Shown one piece after another: positions 29,642 through 37,287 of a stretch of DNA of 64,000 bases; within the stretch, counting starts at the first letter, position 1, and every line of letters begins with the position of its first letter. The notes under the pieces were generated by a model. It saw only the letters and a list, made by a program, of their open reading frames with translations, had not been told where the DNA came from and did not search any database. Source of the DNA: Mycolicibacter sp. MU0083 (GTDB taxonomy: Bacteria; Actinomycetota; Actinomycetes; Mycobacteriales; Mycobacteriaceae); NCBI RefSeq assembly GCF_963378075.1, contig NZ_OY726394.1:682001-746000 (forward strand). Reading direction: 5' to 3'. The translations under genes and the position numbers were made by a program.

Positions 29642-30667
29642 GTGAGCGGACCGCTCGCCGGGATCCGCATCCTCGAAGTCGGGGTGATGCTGGCCGGCCC
29701 GTACGCCACCATGCTGCTGGCCGACCTCGGCGCGGAGGTCATCAAGATCGAACCGCCCGGTGGCGAGATCTCCCGGCAGGTGGGGCCGAGCTATTTCGCC
29801 AGCCTCAACCGCAACAAGAAGAGCATCCGGCTGGATCTGACGTCTGCGGACGGCCAGGCGCGGCTGGGGGAGCTGGTCGCGGAATCCCATGCGCTGCTGG
29901 TGAACATGAAACCGTCGGTGATCCGCCGGCTCGGTCTCACCTATGACGCGCTGAAGCGGCACAACGAGAAGATCGTCTGTGTCGCGTTGACCGGATTCGG
30001 TCTCGACGGTGGCGACGAACCGGCCTTCGACTACGTGATCCAGGCCGCCACCGGGATCGCGGCCATGACCGGGGATCCGGACGGCCCGCCGACGCTGCCG
30101 GGGTATTCCTCGGCGGACAACTCCACCGGGCTGACCGCGGCGCTGGGGTTGCTGGCGCAGATCGTCAGCGGCCGCGGCGGGCAGGTGGAGGTGTCACTTC
30201 TGGATGTGATGCTCTCGCAGCTCAACTATCGGGCGTCGGCGTATCTCAACGACGGTGTGGAGCCGCAGCGCTACCCCAACGGGGCGCACTCCTATTACGT
30301 TCCCGCGCAGCTCTTCCCGACCTCCCAAGGCTATCTGGCGTTGTTCGTCACCCATGACGGGTTCTGGAAGGCCTTCGCCGGTGAGGCCGGCATCTCCGGC
30401 TTCGAGACGATGGCGCAGCGCGCTGAGCGACGTGACGAGGTGCTCGAGGTGGTGACCGCCGCGCTGGCATCTGACACCGCGGCAGGCTGGGAACGACGGC
30501 TGCGGCCGCTGGGTATTCCGGCTGCCGCGGTGCGCACCCTGCCGGAAGCCTTGAAGGAACATCCCGAAATGGTCGTCACCGCAGGAGATTTCCGGTTGGT
30601 GGGCAGCGCGATCCGGGTCGCGGGGTATGAGCCGGTGTATGAGCCGCCGCCGGAGTTGGACGACTGA
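29642..30667 (+). CDS. Class III CoA transferase (CaiB/BaiF)
   Basis: 341 residues starting at GTG 29642, directly after the preceding stop. Family motifs: GIRILEVGVMLAGPYATMLL, ADLGAEVIKIEPPGGEISRQ, NRNKKSIRLDL and the catalytic Asp in YSSADNSTGLTAALG (about residue 157), which forms the acyl-enzyme anhydride. Members move CoA between carboxylates. As last gene of the mutase operon it probably activates the acid that the mutase or oxidoreductase handles, or recovers CoA from a product. Confidence 0.88.
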   Translation: MSGPLAGIRILEVGVMLAGPYATMLLADLGAEVIKIEPPGGEISRQVGPSYFASLNRNKKSIRLDLTSADGQARLGELVAESHALLVNMKPSVIRRLGLTYDALKRHNEKIVCVALTGFGLDGGDEPAFDYVIQAATGIAAMTGDPDGPPTLPGYSSADNSTGLTAALGLLAQIVSGRGGQVEVSLLDVMLSQLNYRASAYLNDGVEPQRYPNGAHSYYVPAQLFPTSQGYLALFVTHDGFWKAFAGEAGISGFETMAQRAERRDEVLEVVTAALASDTAAGWERRLRPLGIPAAAVRTLPEALKEHPEMVVTAGDFRLVGSAIRVAGYEPVYEPPPELDD

Positions 30668-30696
30668 GGGCTTCCGTCAGACGTGCACGTTGCGGT

Positions 30697-31122
30697 TCAC
30701 GGGCCGCATTCGTCGCAGATGCCGGTGAGCGGTAACGCCATATAACAGGTGGGACAGGTTTTCGCTTCGCGTCGGACATCGTCAGATCGTTTGGCCCCGG
30801 TGCGCACCTGATTTGTCGGATGCAGCAGGTACCAGGTTCCCTTCCGCGAACTGGGGCCGCGGCCGGCGCCGCTACCGGCGAAGCGGATGACTTCATCCTC
30901 GGATAGAAAGCCATTCGTGTACCCGTAGTAGATGTGCAGATCGGGCAGGCCGTTTCGCCGTATGGCGCGCACGTACGGCTTGTCGCCACCGATCACCGCT
31001 TGATACTCAGATATCCCGGCGGCCGTGGTCACTCGCTCAATCAGATGGTGGTTCTCTACCGGAATCCGCGCCTTGCTCAGCGCTCCGACGAGGGAGTCGG
31101 CTTGGTCGTCTGTTGTGGTCAT
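30697..31122 (-). CDS. Hypothetical protein with C-terminal zinc ribbon
   Basis: 141 residues from ATG 31122 (MTTTDDQADSLVG). A GTG at 31194 would add 24 residues with poor codon bias. The C-terminus has CX2C-X9-CX2C (CPTCYMALPLTGICDEC), probably a single zinc knuckle. Before it a segment IHYYG-like (LPDLHIYYGYTNGFLSEDEV) and GTWYLLHPTNQVR are seen but not recognised. A TATCCT hexamer 12 bases upstream of the ATG suggests a nearly leaderless transcript. It looks unlike its catabolic neighbours and has lower GC at third positions, which may indicate a separate origin. Function unknown. Confidence 0.6.
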   Translation of the reverse strand: MTTTDDQADSLVGALSKARIPVENHHLIERVTTAAGISEYQAVIGGDKPYVRAIRRNGLPDLHIYYGYTNGFLSEDEVIRFAGSGAGRGPSSRKGTWYLLHPTNQVRTGAKRSDDVRREAKTCPTCYMALPLTGICDECGP

Positions 31123-31194
31123 CGTTGTTCGAGGATAAGGCGGAACACCGAAAGTTCGATGGACTGCACGGACGCGGTCGGCGAGGACAGCCAC

Positions 31195-31311
31195 TCATCC
31201 GCCGCGGATAGCCGCCGTCACTTCATCGGCTGTCATGTGCAGGCTGCGATTGCCGGCCACGTCATCGATCTGGATCGAAACCGCTATGCCGCTACGGTAT
31301 TGGGTGCGCAT
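31195..31311 (-). CDS. Possible 38-codon small ORF
   Basis: Minus-strand ORF beginning MRTQYRSGIAVSI and ending ADEVTAAIRGG, with GC-rich third positions. Its stop is immediately followed by the GTG at 31194 of the longer form of the next ORF (TGAGTG), which would suit translational coupling. Against it, there is no good ribosome site and its first codons lie in one arm of the 31294-31333 hairpin. Could be a peptide, a gene remnant or chance. Confidence 0.25.
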   Translation of the reverse strand: MRTQYRSGIAVSIQIDDVAGNRSLHMTADEVTAAIRGG

Positions 31312-31333
31312 GACATCGCGCACCCAATACCGT
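31294..31333 (-). terminator. Perfect 16-bp stem-loop after the thiolase-like gene
   Basis: ACGGTATTGGGTGCGC (31294-31309) and GCGCACCCAATACCGT (31318-31333) pair perfectly around an 8-base loop, starting 10 bases past the stop of the minus-strand thiolase-like gene. There is no T run, so it would be a stem-only terminator as often found in mycobacteria, or an RNA-stability element. Confidence 0.65.
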
Positions 31334-31343
31334 GACCGGTGGC

Positions 31344-32498
31344 TCAGACCGTGACGATGCTGGCCGACGCCGTACCCGGCGCGCCGTAGACCTGCGCGAA
31401 GCCCACCTTCGGGTTACCCGGGACCTGGCGCTCACCGGCCTCGCCGCGCAGCTGGCGCACCAGTTCGTGCAACTGCCGCAGGCCAGAGGCGCCGATCGGC
31501 TCGCCGTTGGCGATCAGCCCGCCGTCGGTGTTGATCGGAAGGCTGCCACCGATTTCGGTGGCCCCGTCGGCCAGCAGCTTCTCCTGGTCGCCGTCGGCGC
31601 AGAACCCGCACTCGGCCATGTGGATGACCTCGGCACCGGCGTCGGTGTCCTGCAACTGCGCCACGTCGACGTCCTCGGGCGAGATGCCGGCCTGCTCGAA
31701 GGCGGCGCGGGCGGCGTACACCGTCGGCGCCACATCCTCCTCGATCGGGGCGGAGGTGGCGTGCACCTCGTAGGCGCCGAAGCGGCGCGTGCGGATCTCG
31801 GTGGCCTTCAGATACACCGGCTTACCGGTGAAACGGTGCGCGATGTCGGCGCGGCACATGATCACCGCCGCGGCACCCTCGTCGGGCGCGCAGAACATGA
31901 ACTGGGTCAACGGATAGTTCAGCGCGGGCGATTCGAGGATGGCGTCCTCCGACATCGGCTTGCGCCGGAATGCGTTGGGGTTCAACGCACCGTTGCGGAA
32001 GTTCTTTGCGGCGACCTTGGCCAGCGTGCGCTGCGAGATGCCGTGGTCGTGGATGTAGCGGTTGGCCTTCATCCCGAAGAACTTCGTGGTGACGAACTGG
32101 CCGTTCTCGGCGTACCAGGCCGGCAGCGCCAGCTTGGCCGGGTCGTCGGTGAACGCGCCGCGGGGGTGCTTGTCCATGCCGATCGCGATGCCGATCTCGT
32201 ATTTGCCCGACCGGATGTTGTCCGCGCACACCTGGGTGGCGGTGGCCGCGGTGGCGCACGCGTTGAACACGTTGGTGAACGGGATGCCGGTGAGTCCGAC
32301 CAGTCGCGTCACCGCGTCGGGGTTGGAGATCTCATAGCTGCCGCCGACCCCGAACTGGATGTCCTGCCACTGCGCCCCGGCGTCGGCCAGCGCCATCTGG
32401 ATGGCCTCGGCGCCCATCTGCATCGCGGACTTGTCGAATCGGCCGAAGGGGTGCAGCCCGACGCCGATGATCGCCACATCGTTGTTCGCTACCGTCAT
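31344..32498 (-). CDS. Thiolase-like / lipid-transfer-type enzyme, probable partner of the DUF35 protein
   Basis: 384 residues of the SCP2-thiolase-like family. The N-terminal nucleophile site is present (NVFNACATAATATQ, Cys81). At the C-terminus the usual GHPxGATG His motif reads NGEPIGASGL, and the CxGGG cysteine loop is replaced by QVYGAPGTASAS. Ltp2-type proteins lack canonical thiolase residues and act as retro-aldolases on steroid side-chain CoA esters in a complex with a DUF35 protein; the DUF35 gene directly upstream (13 bases) makes that reading plausible. A normal degradative thiolase seems less likely. The hairpin at 31294-31333 ends the unit. Confidence 0.8.
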   Translation of the reverse strand: MTVANNDVAIIGVGLHPFGRFDKSAMQMGAEAIQMALADAGAQWQDIQFGVGGSYEISNPDAVTRLVGLTGIPFTNVFNACATAATATQVCADNIRSGKYEIGIAIGMDKHPRGAFTDDPAKLALPAWYAENGQFVTTKFFGMKANRYIHDHGISQRTLAKVAAKNFRNGALNPNAFRRKPMSEDAILESPALNYPLTQFMFCAPDEGAAAVIMCRADIAHRFTGKPVYLKATEIRTRRFGAYEVHATSAPIEEDVAPTVYAARAAFEQAGISPEDVDVAQLQDTDAGAEVIHMAECGFCADGDQEKLLADGATEIGGSLPINTDGGLIANGEPIGASGLRQLHELVRQLRGEAGERQVPGNPKVGFAQVYGAPGTASASIVTV

Positions 32499-32511
32499 GT
32501 TTTGGGTCTCC

Positions 32512-32928
32512 TTAGACGGGCTGGAATGCCCAGGTGAGAATCTCGGTCCCGTCGTCGTCGACGTAGAACGGCACCATGGTCAGCTCGACGTCCATCCCGA
32601 ACTGCAGCTTCTCCGGGTCGGATTCGGTCAGGCGGGCCTCCACCTGGACCACGTCACCGAGCCGGACCAGCCCGACTCCGTAGGGGGCGAAGCCTTCGGC
32701 GGTCTCGCCGCCGGCGTAGGGCAGCTTCGGCACGAAGCCCTGGGTGGTCCACGCGGTCAGGGTGCCCTGGCGGGGCAGCAGCTGGTCCTGCATCTTCGCG
32801 CCACTGCAGCGCGGGCAGTAGTCCTGGCGGGGCCAGACCGTGAACTGGCAGTCCGAGCATTGGCTGCCGATCAGGGCGAGGTTCTCGTCGGGCCAGTTGG
32901 TGACGGTGGGGTCGAGGGGCTTACGCAT
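32512..32928 (-). CDS. DUF35 OB-fold / zinc-ribbon protein
   Basis: 138 residues from ATG 32928, where a G-rich ribosome site lies upstream; the ATG at 32958 seems too early. The rubredoxin-like N-terminal zinc ribbon is CX2C-X10-CX2C (CSDCQFTVWPRQDYCPRC), followed by the OB-fold part with YGVGLVRLGDVVQVEARL. DUF35 proteins such as ChsH2 bind acyl-CoA and pair with thiolase-fold or MaoC partners. The thiolase-like gene follows after 13 bases. A degenerate copy of the GAGAA...TTCTC element lies at 32966-32980, before this start. Confidence 0.85.
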   Translation of the reverse strand: MRKPLDPTVTNWPDENLALIGSQCSDCQFTVWPRQDYCPRCSGAKMQDQLLPRQGTLTAWTTQGFVPKLPYAGGETAEGFAPYGVGLVRLGDVVQVEARLTESDPEKLQFGMDVELTMVPFYVDDDGTEILTWAFQPV

Positions 32929-32965
32929 CGGCGACCCCCGCCCGGGAAGAAGGCGCACAGAAAGT

Positions 32966-32980
32966 GGAAATCACATTCTC
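32966..32980 (-). promoter_or_regulatory. Degenerate copy of the GAGAA-n5-TTCTC element
   Basis: On the minus strand this reads GAGAATGTGATTTCC, about 40 bases before the DUF35 start. One half-site is exact and CGAGAATGTnATT is shared with the perfect palindrome at 51512-51534; the second half-site matches at three of five bases. The remaining space to 33120 holds no gene; it includes GCGTGT/ACACGC arms near 33090-33110. Confidence 0.4.
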
Positions 32981-33120
32981 GATTAGAGCATACGTGCGTA
33001 CTCCAAGGGAAGCGGTGGGCGCGGTGAGCGCGTTCGGGGGAGGGGCATGCCGGGTGCGCGAGGGTGCGCAGAATGCCAGTTTTGCGCGGCGTGTCGTGTG
33101 CAAACACGCACGCTCGCGCT

Positions 33121-33159
33121 AAGGGGCTAAGGGGCTAAGAGCTAAGGGGCTAAGGGGCT
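33121..33159. repeat. Tandem AAGGGGCT repeat at the end of the TetR gene
   Basis: Five head-to-tail units: AAGGGGCT twice, a 7-base variant AAGAGCT, then AAGGGGCT twice. The last unit runs into the stop codon of the minus-strand TetR gene. Such a short GC-rich array is a likely slippage site and could vary in copy number. Confidence 0.8.
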
Positions 33160-33808
33160 ACTTGGCCAGGCCGTGGGCGCAGAAGTCCCACACCTCATCT
33201 GCGGTGATGGGGTGAGCTGCCGGGTCCTCGGACTCGGCGCTGGACTGCGCGACGAACATCACGGTCTGCATGGTCATCGCCGCCATCCGGCGGGCGTTGA
33301 CGCCCTTACGCAGCTCGCCGGCCTCGTCGGCGGCCTCCATCAACTCGGTGAGCAGCGTCAACAGTGGCGTGAACGCCACCCGGACCTCGGTGGGGTGCGA
33401 CACCAGCAGGCGCGGCGCGAAGTCGGTGAACAGCGGGCGCTTGGCCGACGGGTCCGGCCGGGAGAGCTCGAAGAGCAACTCGACGGCCACCTTGAGGCGC
33501 TCCAGCGGTTGGGTCTGGCCCTCGGTGGCCGCGCGGATCTGGTCGGAGGTGCGCACCAGCGCGTCCTCGAACAGTGCCAACAACAGTTCATGCTTGCCGT
33601 TGAACTGCAGGTAGAAGCTGCGCAGCGACTGCCGGGAACGCTCGACGACCTCTTGAACGGTGAAGTCGGTGCTGCCCTTTTCGATGATGATGGCCTGGGC
33701 TGCGTCCAGAAAGCGCTGAACGCGCTGGGCGGCCCGCAATCGTGCGGTCTTGATCGACCGCTCGACCGCCCGCTGCTTCCAGACGGGCTCTTCTTCCGGG
33801 TTACTCAC
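33158..33808 (-). CDS. TetR-family regulator
   Basis: 216 residues from GTG 33808, which has CGGAG six bases upstream; the frame extends further up but the extra residues are unlikely. The helix-turn-helix lies at about residues 27-72: FLDAAQAIIIEKGSTDFTVQ, then VVERSRQSLRSFYLQFNGKHEL. It is divergent from the acyl-CoA dehydrogenase at 33994, and the only clear palindrome between them is GAGAAGATGCTTCTC at 33934-33948, so this protein is a strong candidate to recognise that element and its relatives in the window. The stop codon lies in the tandem repeat. Confidence 0.85.
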   Translation of the reverse strand: MSNPEEEPVWKQRAVERSIKTARLRAAQRVQRFLDAAQAIIIEKGSTDFTVQEVVERSRQSLRSFYLQFNGKHELLLALFEDALVRTSDQIRAATEGQTQPLERLKVAVELLFELSRPDPSAKRPLFTDFAPRLLVSHPTEVRVAFTPLLTLLTELMEAADEAGELRKGVNARRMAAMTMQTVMFVAQSSAESEDPAAHPITADEVWDFCAHGLAK

Positions 33809-33933
33809 CAGCGGCTCCGACGGTTGCCTTTTTGGGAGAACACGAATGCACCCTACCGGAGAACCGGACCGCAACTGCGTCGGCTCACGAGCGACTGCCG
33901 TCCCAATGTGGAAGATGGTAACTTCCCAAAGAT

Positions 33934-33948
33934 GAGAAGATGCTTCTC
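33934..33948. promoter_or_regulatory. GAGAA-n5-TTCTC operator, divergent TetR/dehydrogenase region
   Basis: GAGAAGATGCTTCTC is a perfect inverted repeat (six-base arms around ATG) in the space between the TetR gene and the acyl-CoA dehydrogenase start at 33994. Core and spacing equal those at 16071-16085 and 51516-51530. Confidence 0.6.
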
Positions 33949-33993
33949 GTCAATGATCGGTGGCGCGGCGAATCGCGGTATCCGGAGGTCGGC

Positions 33994-35169
33994 GTGCAAC
34001 TGACCTTCGACGCCGACGTCGAGGCGTTCCGGCGCGAGTTCGTCGCCTTCCTCGATGCCAACCTGCCCGCCGACGCCGAGATGGTCGAGCGCCCGCGGTC
34101 GACGGCGTCGATCCCGCCGTGGGCCCGGGACTGGCAGCGCCTGCTGTTCGACAACGGCTGGCTGCTGCCCGGCAATCCACCCGAATTCGGCGGCCGCAAC
34201 GCCACCCTGCTGCAGCAGTACGTCCACCAGGTCGAGTTGGCCAAGCGGCGGATCTACCACAGCTTCAACCCGCAAGGGGTCGGCATCATCGCCGCCTCGC
34301 TGATCTCCTTCGGCTCCCCCGAGCAGCAGCAGCGCTGGGCGGTGCCGATCCTGCGGGCCGAGATCACCGCCGCGCTGGGCATGAGCGAACCCTCGGCGGG
34401 GTCCGACCTGGCGTCGCTGCGTACCCGCGCGGACCGGGACGGCGACCATTTCGTGGTCAACGGACAGAAGGTCTGGACCTCCGGGGCGCATGACGCCGAC
34501 GTGCTGCTGGCCTTCGTGCGCACCGATCCCGACGCACCGAAACACCGCGGCATCAGCGTGCTGCTGATCCCCACCGACCTGCCCGGTGTCCAGCGTCGCC
34601 CGTTCGCCTCGGCCTGCGACCGGACCGACCTGGATTTCAACGAGGTCTTCTTCACCGATGTGCGGGTGCCGGCGGAGAACCTCGTCGGCGACCTCAACGA
34701 CGGCTGGCGGGTGGCCAACGGTTCGCTGGGGCATGAGCGGAACATGCTGTGGCTCAGCTTCGCCGACCGGCTCGACGACCTGCTCGAGGATTTCCGTCCC
34801 GACACCGAACTGGACCGCGACGCCTACGCGACGCTGGCCATGGACGTGACCGCGCTGCGCCTGCTCGGTTCGATCGCGCTGGCCCGCGCCTCCCGCGGTG
34901 CCGAGGACGTGCCCGCGCTGTCGGTGCTCAAACTGCTCGGTTCCGAAGCGGTGCAGTCCGCATCCGAACGCGCCCTGGACGCCGTCGGCCCGGCCGGCCT
35001 GGCGCATCCGATGACCACGGCACCGTATGTGGCGATGAACCTCGACGCCCACGCCGGCAGCTGGTTCGACCGCTATGTGCGCACCTTCGCCGGCACCATC
35101 GCCGGCGGCACGTCTGAGATCCAACGCAACATCATCGCCCAGCGACTGCTCGGCTTGCCCCGCAACTGA
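33994..35169 (+). CDS. Acyl-CoA dehydrogenase
   Basis: 391 residues from GTG 33994, chosen because GGAGG lies five bases upstream; the ATG at 33940 falls inside the operator. N-terminus MQLTFDADVEAFRREF is typical of dehydrogenases acting on steroid or long branched CoA esters. FAD motifs: GMSEPSAGSDLASLRTRA and VNGQKVWTSGAHDADV. The C-terminal FAGTIAGGTSEIQRNIIAQR has Gly where medium-chain enzymes carry the catalytic Glu, so the base must lie elsewhere or the enzyme needs a partner. It forms a two-gene unit with the crotonase at 35181. Confidence 0.88.
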   Translation: MQLTFDADVEAFRREFVAFLDANLPADAEMVERPRSTASIPPWARDWQRLLFDNGWLLPGNPPEFGGRNATLLQQYVHQVELAKRRIYHSFNPQGVGIIAASLISFGSPEQQQRWAVPILRAEITAALGMSEPSAGSDLASLRTRADRDGDHFVVNGQKVWTSGAHDADVLLAFVRTDPDAPKHRGISVLLIPTDLPGVQRRPFASACDRTDLDFNEVFFTDVRVPAENLVGDLNDGWRVANGSLGHERNMLWLSFADRLDDLLEDFRPDTELDRDAYATLAMDVTALRLLGSIALARASRGAEDVPALSVLKLLGSEAVQSASERALDAVGPAGLAHPMTTAPYVAMNLDAHAGSWFDRYVRTFAGTIAGGTSEIQRNIIAQRLLGLPRN

Positions 35170-35180
35170 TAAGGACGCCC

Positions 35181-35963
35181 ATGTACATCGAATACGAGGT
35201 CGCCGACAAGATCGCGACCATCACCCTGAACCGCCCCGAGGCCGCCAACGCCCAGAACACCGAACTGCTCGACGAACTCGACGCCGCCTGGACCCGCGCC
35301 GCCGATGACGATGACGTCGCCGTCATCGTGTTGCGCGCCAACGGCAAACACTTCTCGGCCGGTCACGACATCAAGGGCGGCGGCCCGGTCCCGGACAAGA
35401 TCACCCTGGAGTTCATCTACAAGCACGAATGCAAGCGCTACCTGGAGTACACGCTGCGCTGGCGCAATGTGCCCAAGCCTTCGATCGCCGCGGTGCAGGG
35501 CCGCTGCATCTCCGGCGGACTGATGCTGTGCTGGCCGTGCGACCTGATCATCGCCGCGGATGACGCCCAGTTCTCCGACCCGGTCGCGTTGATGGGCATC
35601 GGCGGAGTCGAATACCACGGGCACACCTGGGAACTGGGCCACCGCAAGGCTAAGGAGATGCTGTTCACCGGCCGCGCCATGACAGCACAGGAGGCCGAGC
35701 AGACCGGCATGGTCAACCGGGTGGTGCCGCGCGACGAGCTGGACACCGAGACCCGGGCGCTCGCCGAGCACATCGCCACCATGCCGTCCTTCGCGCTGCG
35801 CCAGGCCAAGCGCGCGGTGAACCAGACCATGGACGTCCAAGGTTTCCACTCGGCGATCCAGTCCGCGTTCGACATCCACGAGACCGGCCACGGCAACGCG
35901 CTGTCGGTGTGCGGCTGGCCGATCCTGGTCAACCTCGATGAGATGAAGGGCCAGGTCAAGTAG
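35181..35963 (+). CDS. Crotonase-family protein
   Basis: 260 residues with AAGGA upstream of ATG 35181. Segments: ITLNRPEAANAQNTELLDEL, NGKHFSAGHDIKG, QGRCISGGLMLCWPCDLIIA and FSDPVALMGIGGVEYHGH. Neither catalytic Glu of true hydratases is present (Met in GGLML; Val-Ala in the second site), so another reaction of the crotonase superfamily is likely. It follows the acyl-CoA dehydrogenase by 11 bases. Confidence 0.86.
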   Translation: MYIEYEVADKIATITLNRPEAANAQNTELLDELDAAWTRAADDDDVAVIVLRANGKHFSAGHDIKGGGPVPDKITLEFIYKHECKRYLEYTLRWRNVPKPSIAAVQGRCISGGLMLCWPCDLIIAADDAQFSDPVALMGIGGVEYHGHTWELGHRKAKEMLFTGRAMTAQEAEQTGMVNRVVPRDELDTETRALAEHIATMPSFALRQAKRAVNQTMDVQGFHSAIQSAFDIHETGHGNALSVCGWPILVNLDEMKGQVK

Positions 35964-36018
35964 GGCTGCCCACTGCACGACGCCAAAACTTGTCGTACCC
36001 CGGTGGCATGCTCTGAGT

Positions 36019-37269
36019 ATGTCCTCGATAGCGACTTCGGCTAACGCGAAAGCGTCTCCCGCCGAACGTCTTGACGCGTTGTTCGAGGAACTGTCGCAGT
36101 TGTGTGGGCAGCGCAATGCCATCGATGGCCGCATCGTCGACATCGTCGCCGAGATCGACCACGACGGCCTGTGGGGCGCCACCGGAGCCCGCTCGATTGC
36201 CGCCCTGGTGGCCTGGAAGACCGGCAGCTCACCGGGCAACGCCCACGCGATCGCCGCCGTGGCACACCGCACACCGGAGTTCCCCCGCTGCACCCACGAG
36301 CTACGCGAAGGACGCCTGTCCCTGGACCAGGTCGCAGTCATCGCCGAACGCGCCGCCGACGGCTCCGACGACCACTACGCCGAACTCGCCTCGGTGGCCA
36401 CCGTCTCCCAACTGCGCACCGCGATCAAACCCGAACCCCGCCCCGACCCCGGCCCCACACCCGACCCCACACCGGCGATCAGCAAAACCAGTGACACCGA
36501 ATACGACACCTGGCGCATCCGATTGCCGCACCCCGAATCGGCCATGCTCGACGCCGCCCTGCAGTCCCACCGCGACGCCCTGATCACCACCTGGAAACAC
36601 GACCTCGACGCCGGTGCGGACAGCACCGGGCAGCACCCCCCGATGCCCACCACCATCGACGCCTTCCTGCGGTTGATCGAAAGCGGTTGGGACACCGAAG
36701 CCAGGCGCCGCCCCCACGGCCAACGCACCACCGTCGTCGTGCACGTCGACGCCGACACCCACCTGGCCGGCCTGCACCTGGGCCCGCTGCTCTCCGATCC
36801 CGAGCGGCAGTACCTGACCTGCGATGCCACCTGCGAAGTCTGGTTCCAACGCCACGGCCGCGTCATCGGCGCCGGCCGCAACACCCGCACCGTGGGCCGG
36901 CGACTACGCCGCGCCCTGGAACACCGTGACCGCACCTGCGTGATCCCCGGCTGCGGAGCCACCGCCGGCCTGCACGCCCACCACATCGTCCACTGGGAAG
37001 ACGGCGGCCCCACCGACCTGTCCAACCTGGTCCTGGTCTGCCCCTACCACCACCGCCAACACCACCGCGGCCTGATCACCATCACCGGCCCCGCCGACCA
37101 CCTCACCGTCACCGACGACAACGGCCACCCCCTACAACCGGGATCTTTGGCCCGAACACCCACCACCCCACCCCCGGCAGTCCCGCCCTACCCCGGCCCC
37201 ACCGGCGAAAGAGCCGACTGGTGGTGGTACCCACCCTTCCAACCCCAACCCCCACCCACAGTCAACTAG
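36019..37269 (+). CDS. DUF222-HNH endonuclease-like protein (13E12 repeat family)
   Basis: 416 residues. The N-terminal two thirds are DUF222 (AERLDALFEELSQLCGQRNA and following helices), and the C-terminal HNH nuclease domain has CVIPGCGATAGLHAHHIVHW, then GGPTDLSNLVLVCPYHHRQH, giving a Cys-ligated zinc site and the His-Asn-His set. A Pro-rich tail ends the protein. Mycobacterial genomes hold many copies (REP13E12), one of which is the attachment site of prophage phiRv1 in M. tuberculosis. The AAAACTTGTCGTACCCCGG stretch just upstream (from 35985) is, as I recall, the conserved leader of such repeats. Probably a mobile or repeat-type gene inserted among catabolic genes. Confidence 0.88.
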   Translation: MSSIATSANAKASPAERLDALFEELSQLCGQRNAIDGRIVDIVAEIDHDGLWGATGARSIAALVAWKTGSSPGNAHAIAAVAHRTPEFPRCTHELREGRLSLDQVAVIAERAADGSDDHYAELASVATVSQLRTAIKPEPRPDPGPTPDPTPAISKTSDTEYDTWRIRLPHPESAMLDAALQSHRDALITTWKHDLDAGADSTGQHPPMPTTIDAFLRLIESGWDTEARRRPHGQRTTVVVHVDADTHLAGLHLGPLLSDPERQYLTCDATCEVWFQRHGRVIGAGRNTRTVGRRLRRALEHRDRTCVIPGCGATAGLHAHHIVHWEDGGPTDLSNLVLVCPYHHRQHHRGLITITGPADHLTVTDDNGHPLQPGSLARTPTTPPPAVPPYPGPTGERADWWWYPPFQPQPPPTVN

Positions 37270-37287
37270 GCAGCCGGTGCCCGCGGT

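Noticed and set aside
33121..33159. CRISPR array
   Set aside because: Contiguous 8-base tandem units with no spacers; elsewhere no regularly spaced repeats.
36019..37269. Insertion-sequence transposase
   Set aside because: The HNH/DUF222 layout is that of 13E12 proteins; no terminal inverted repeats or target duplications could be found by eye.
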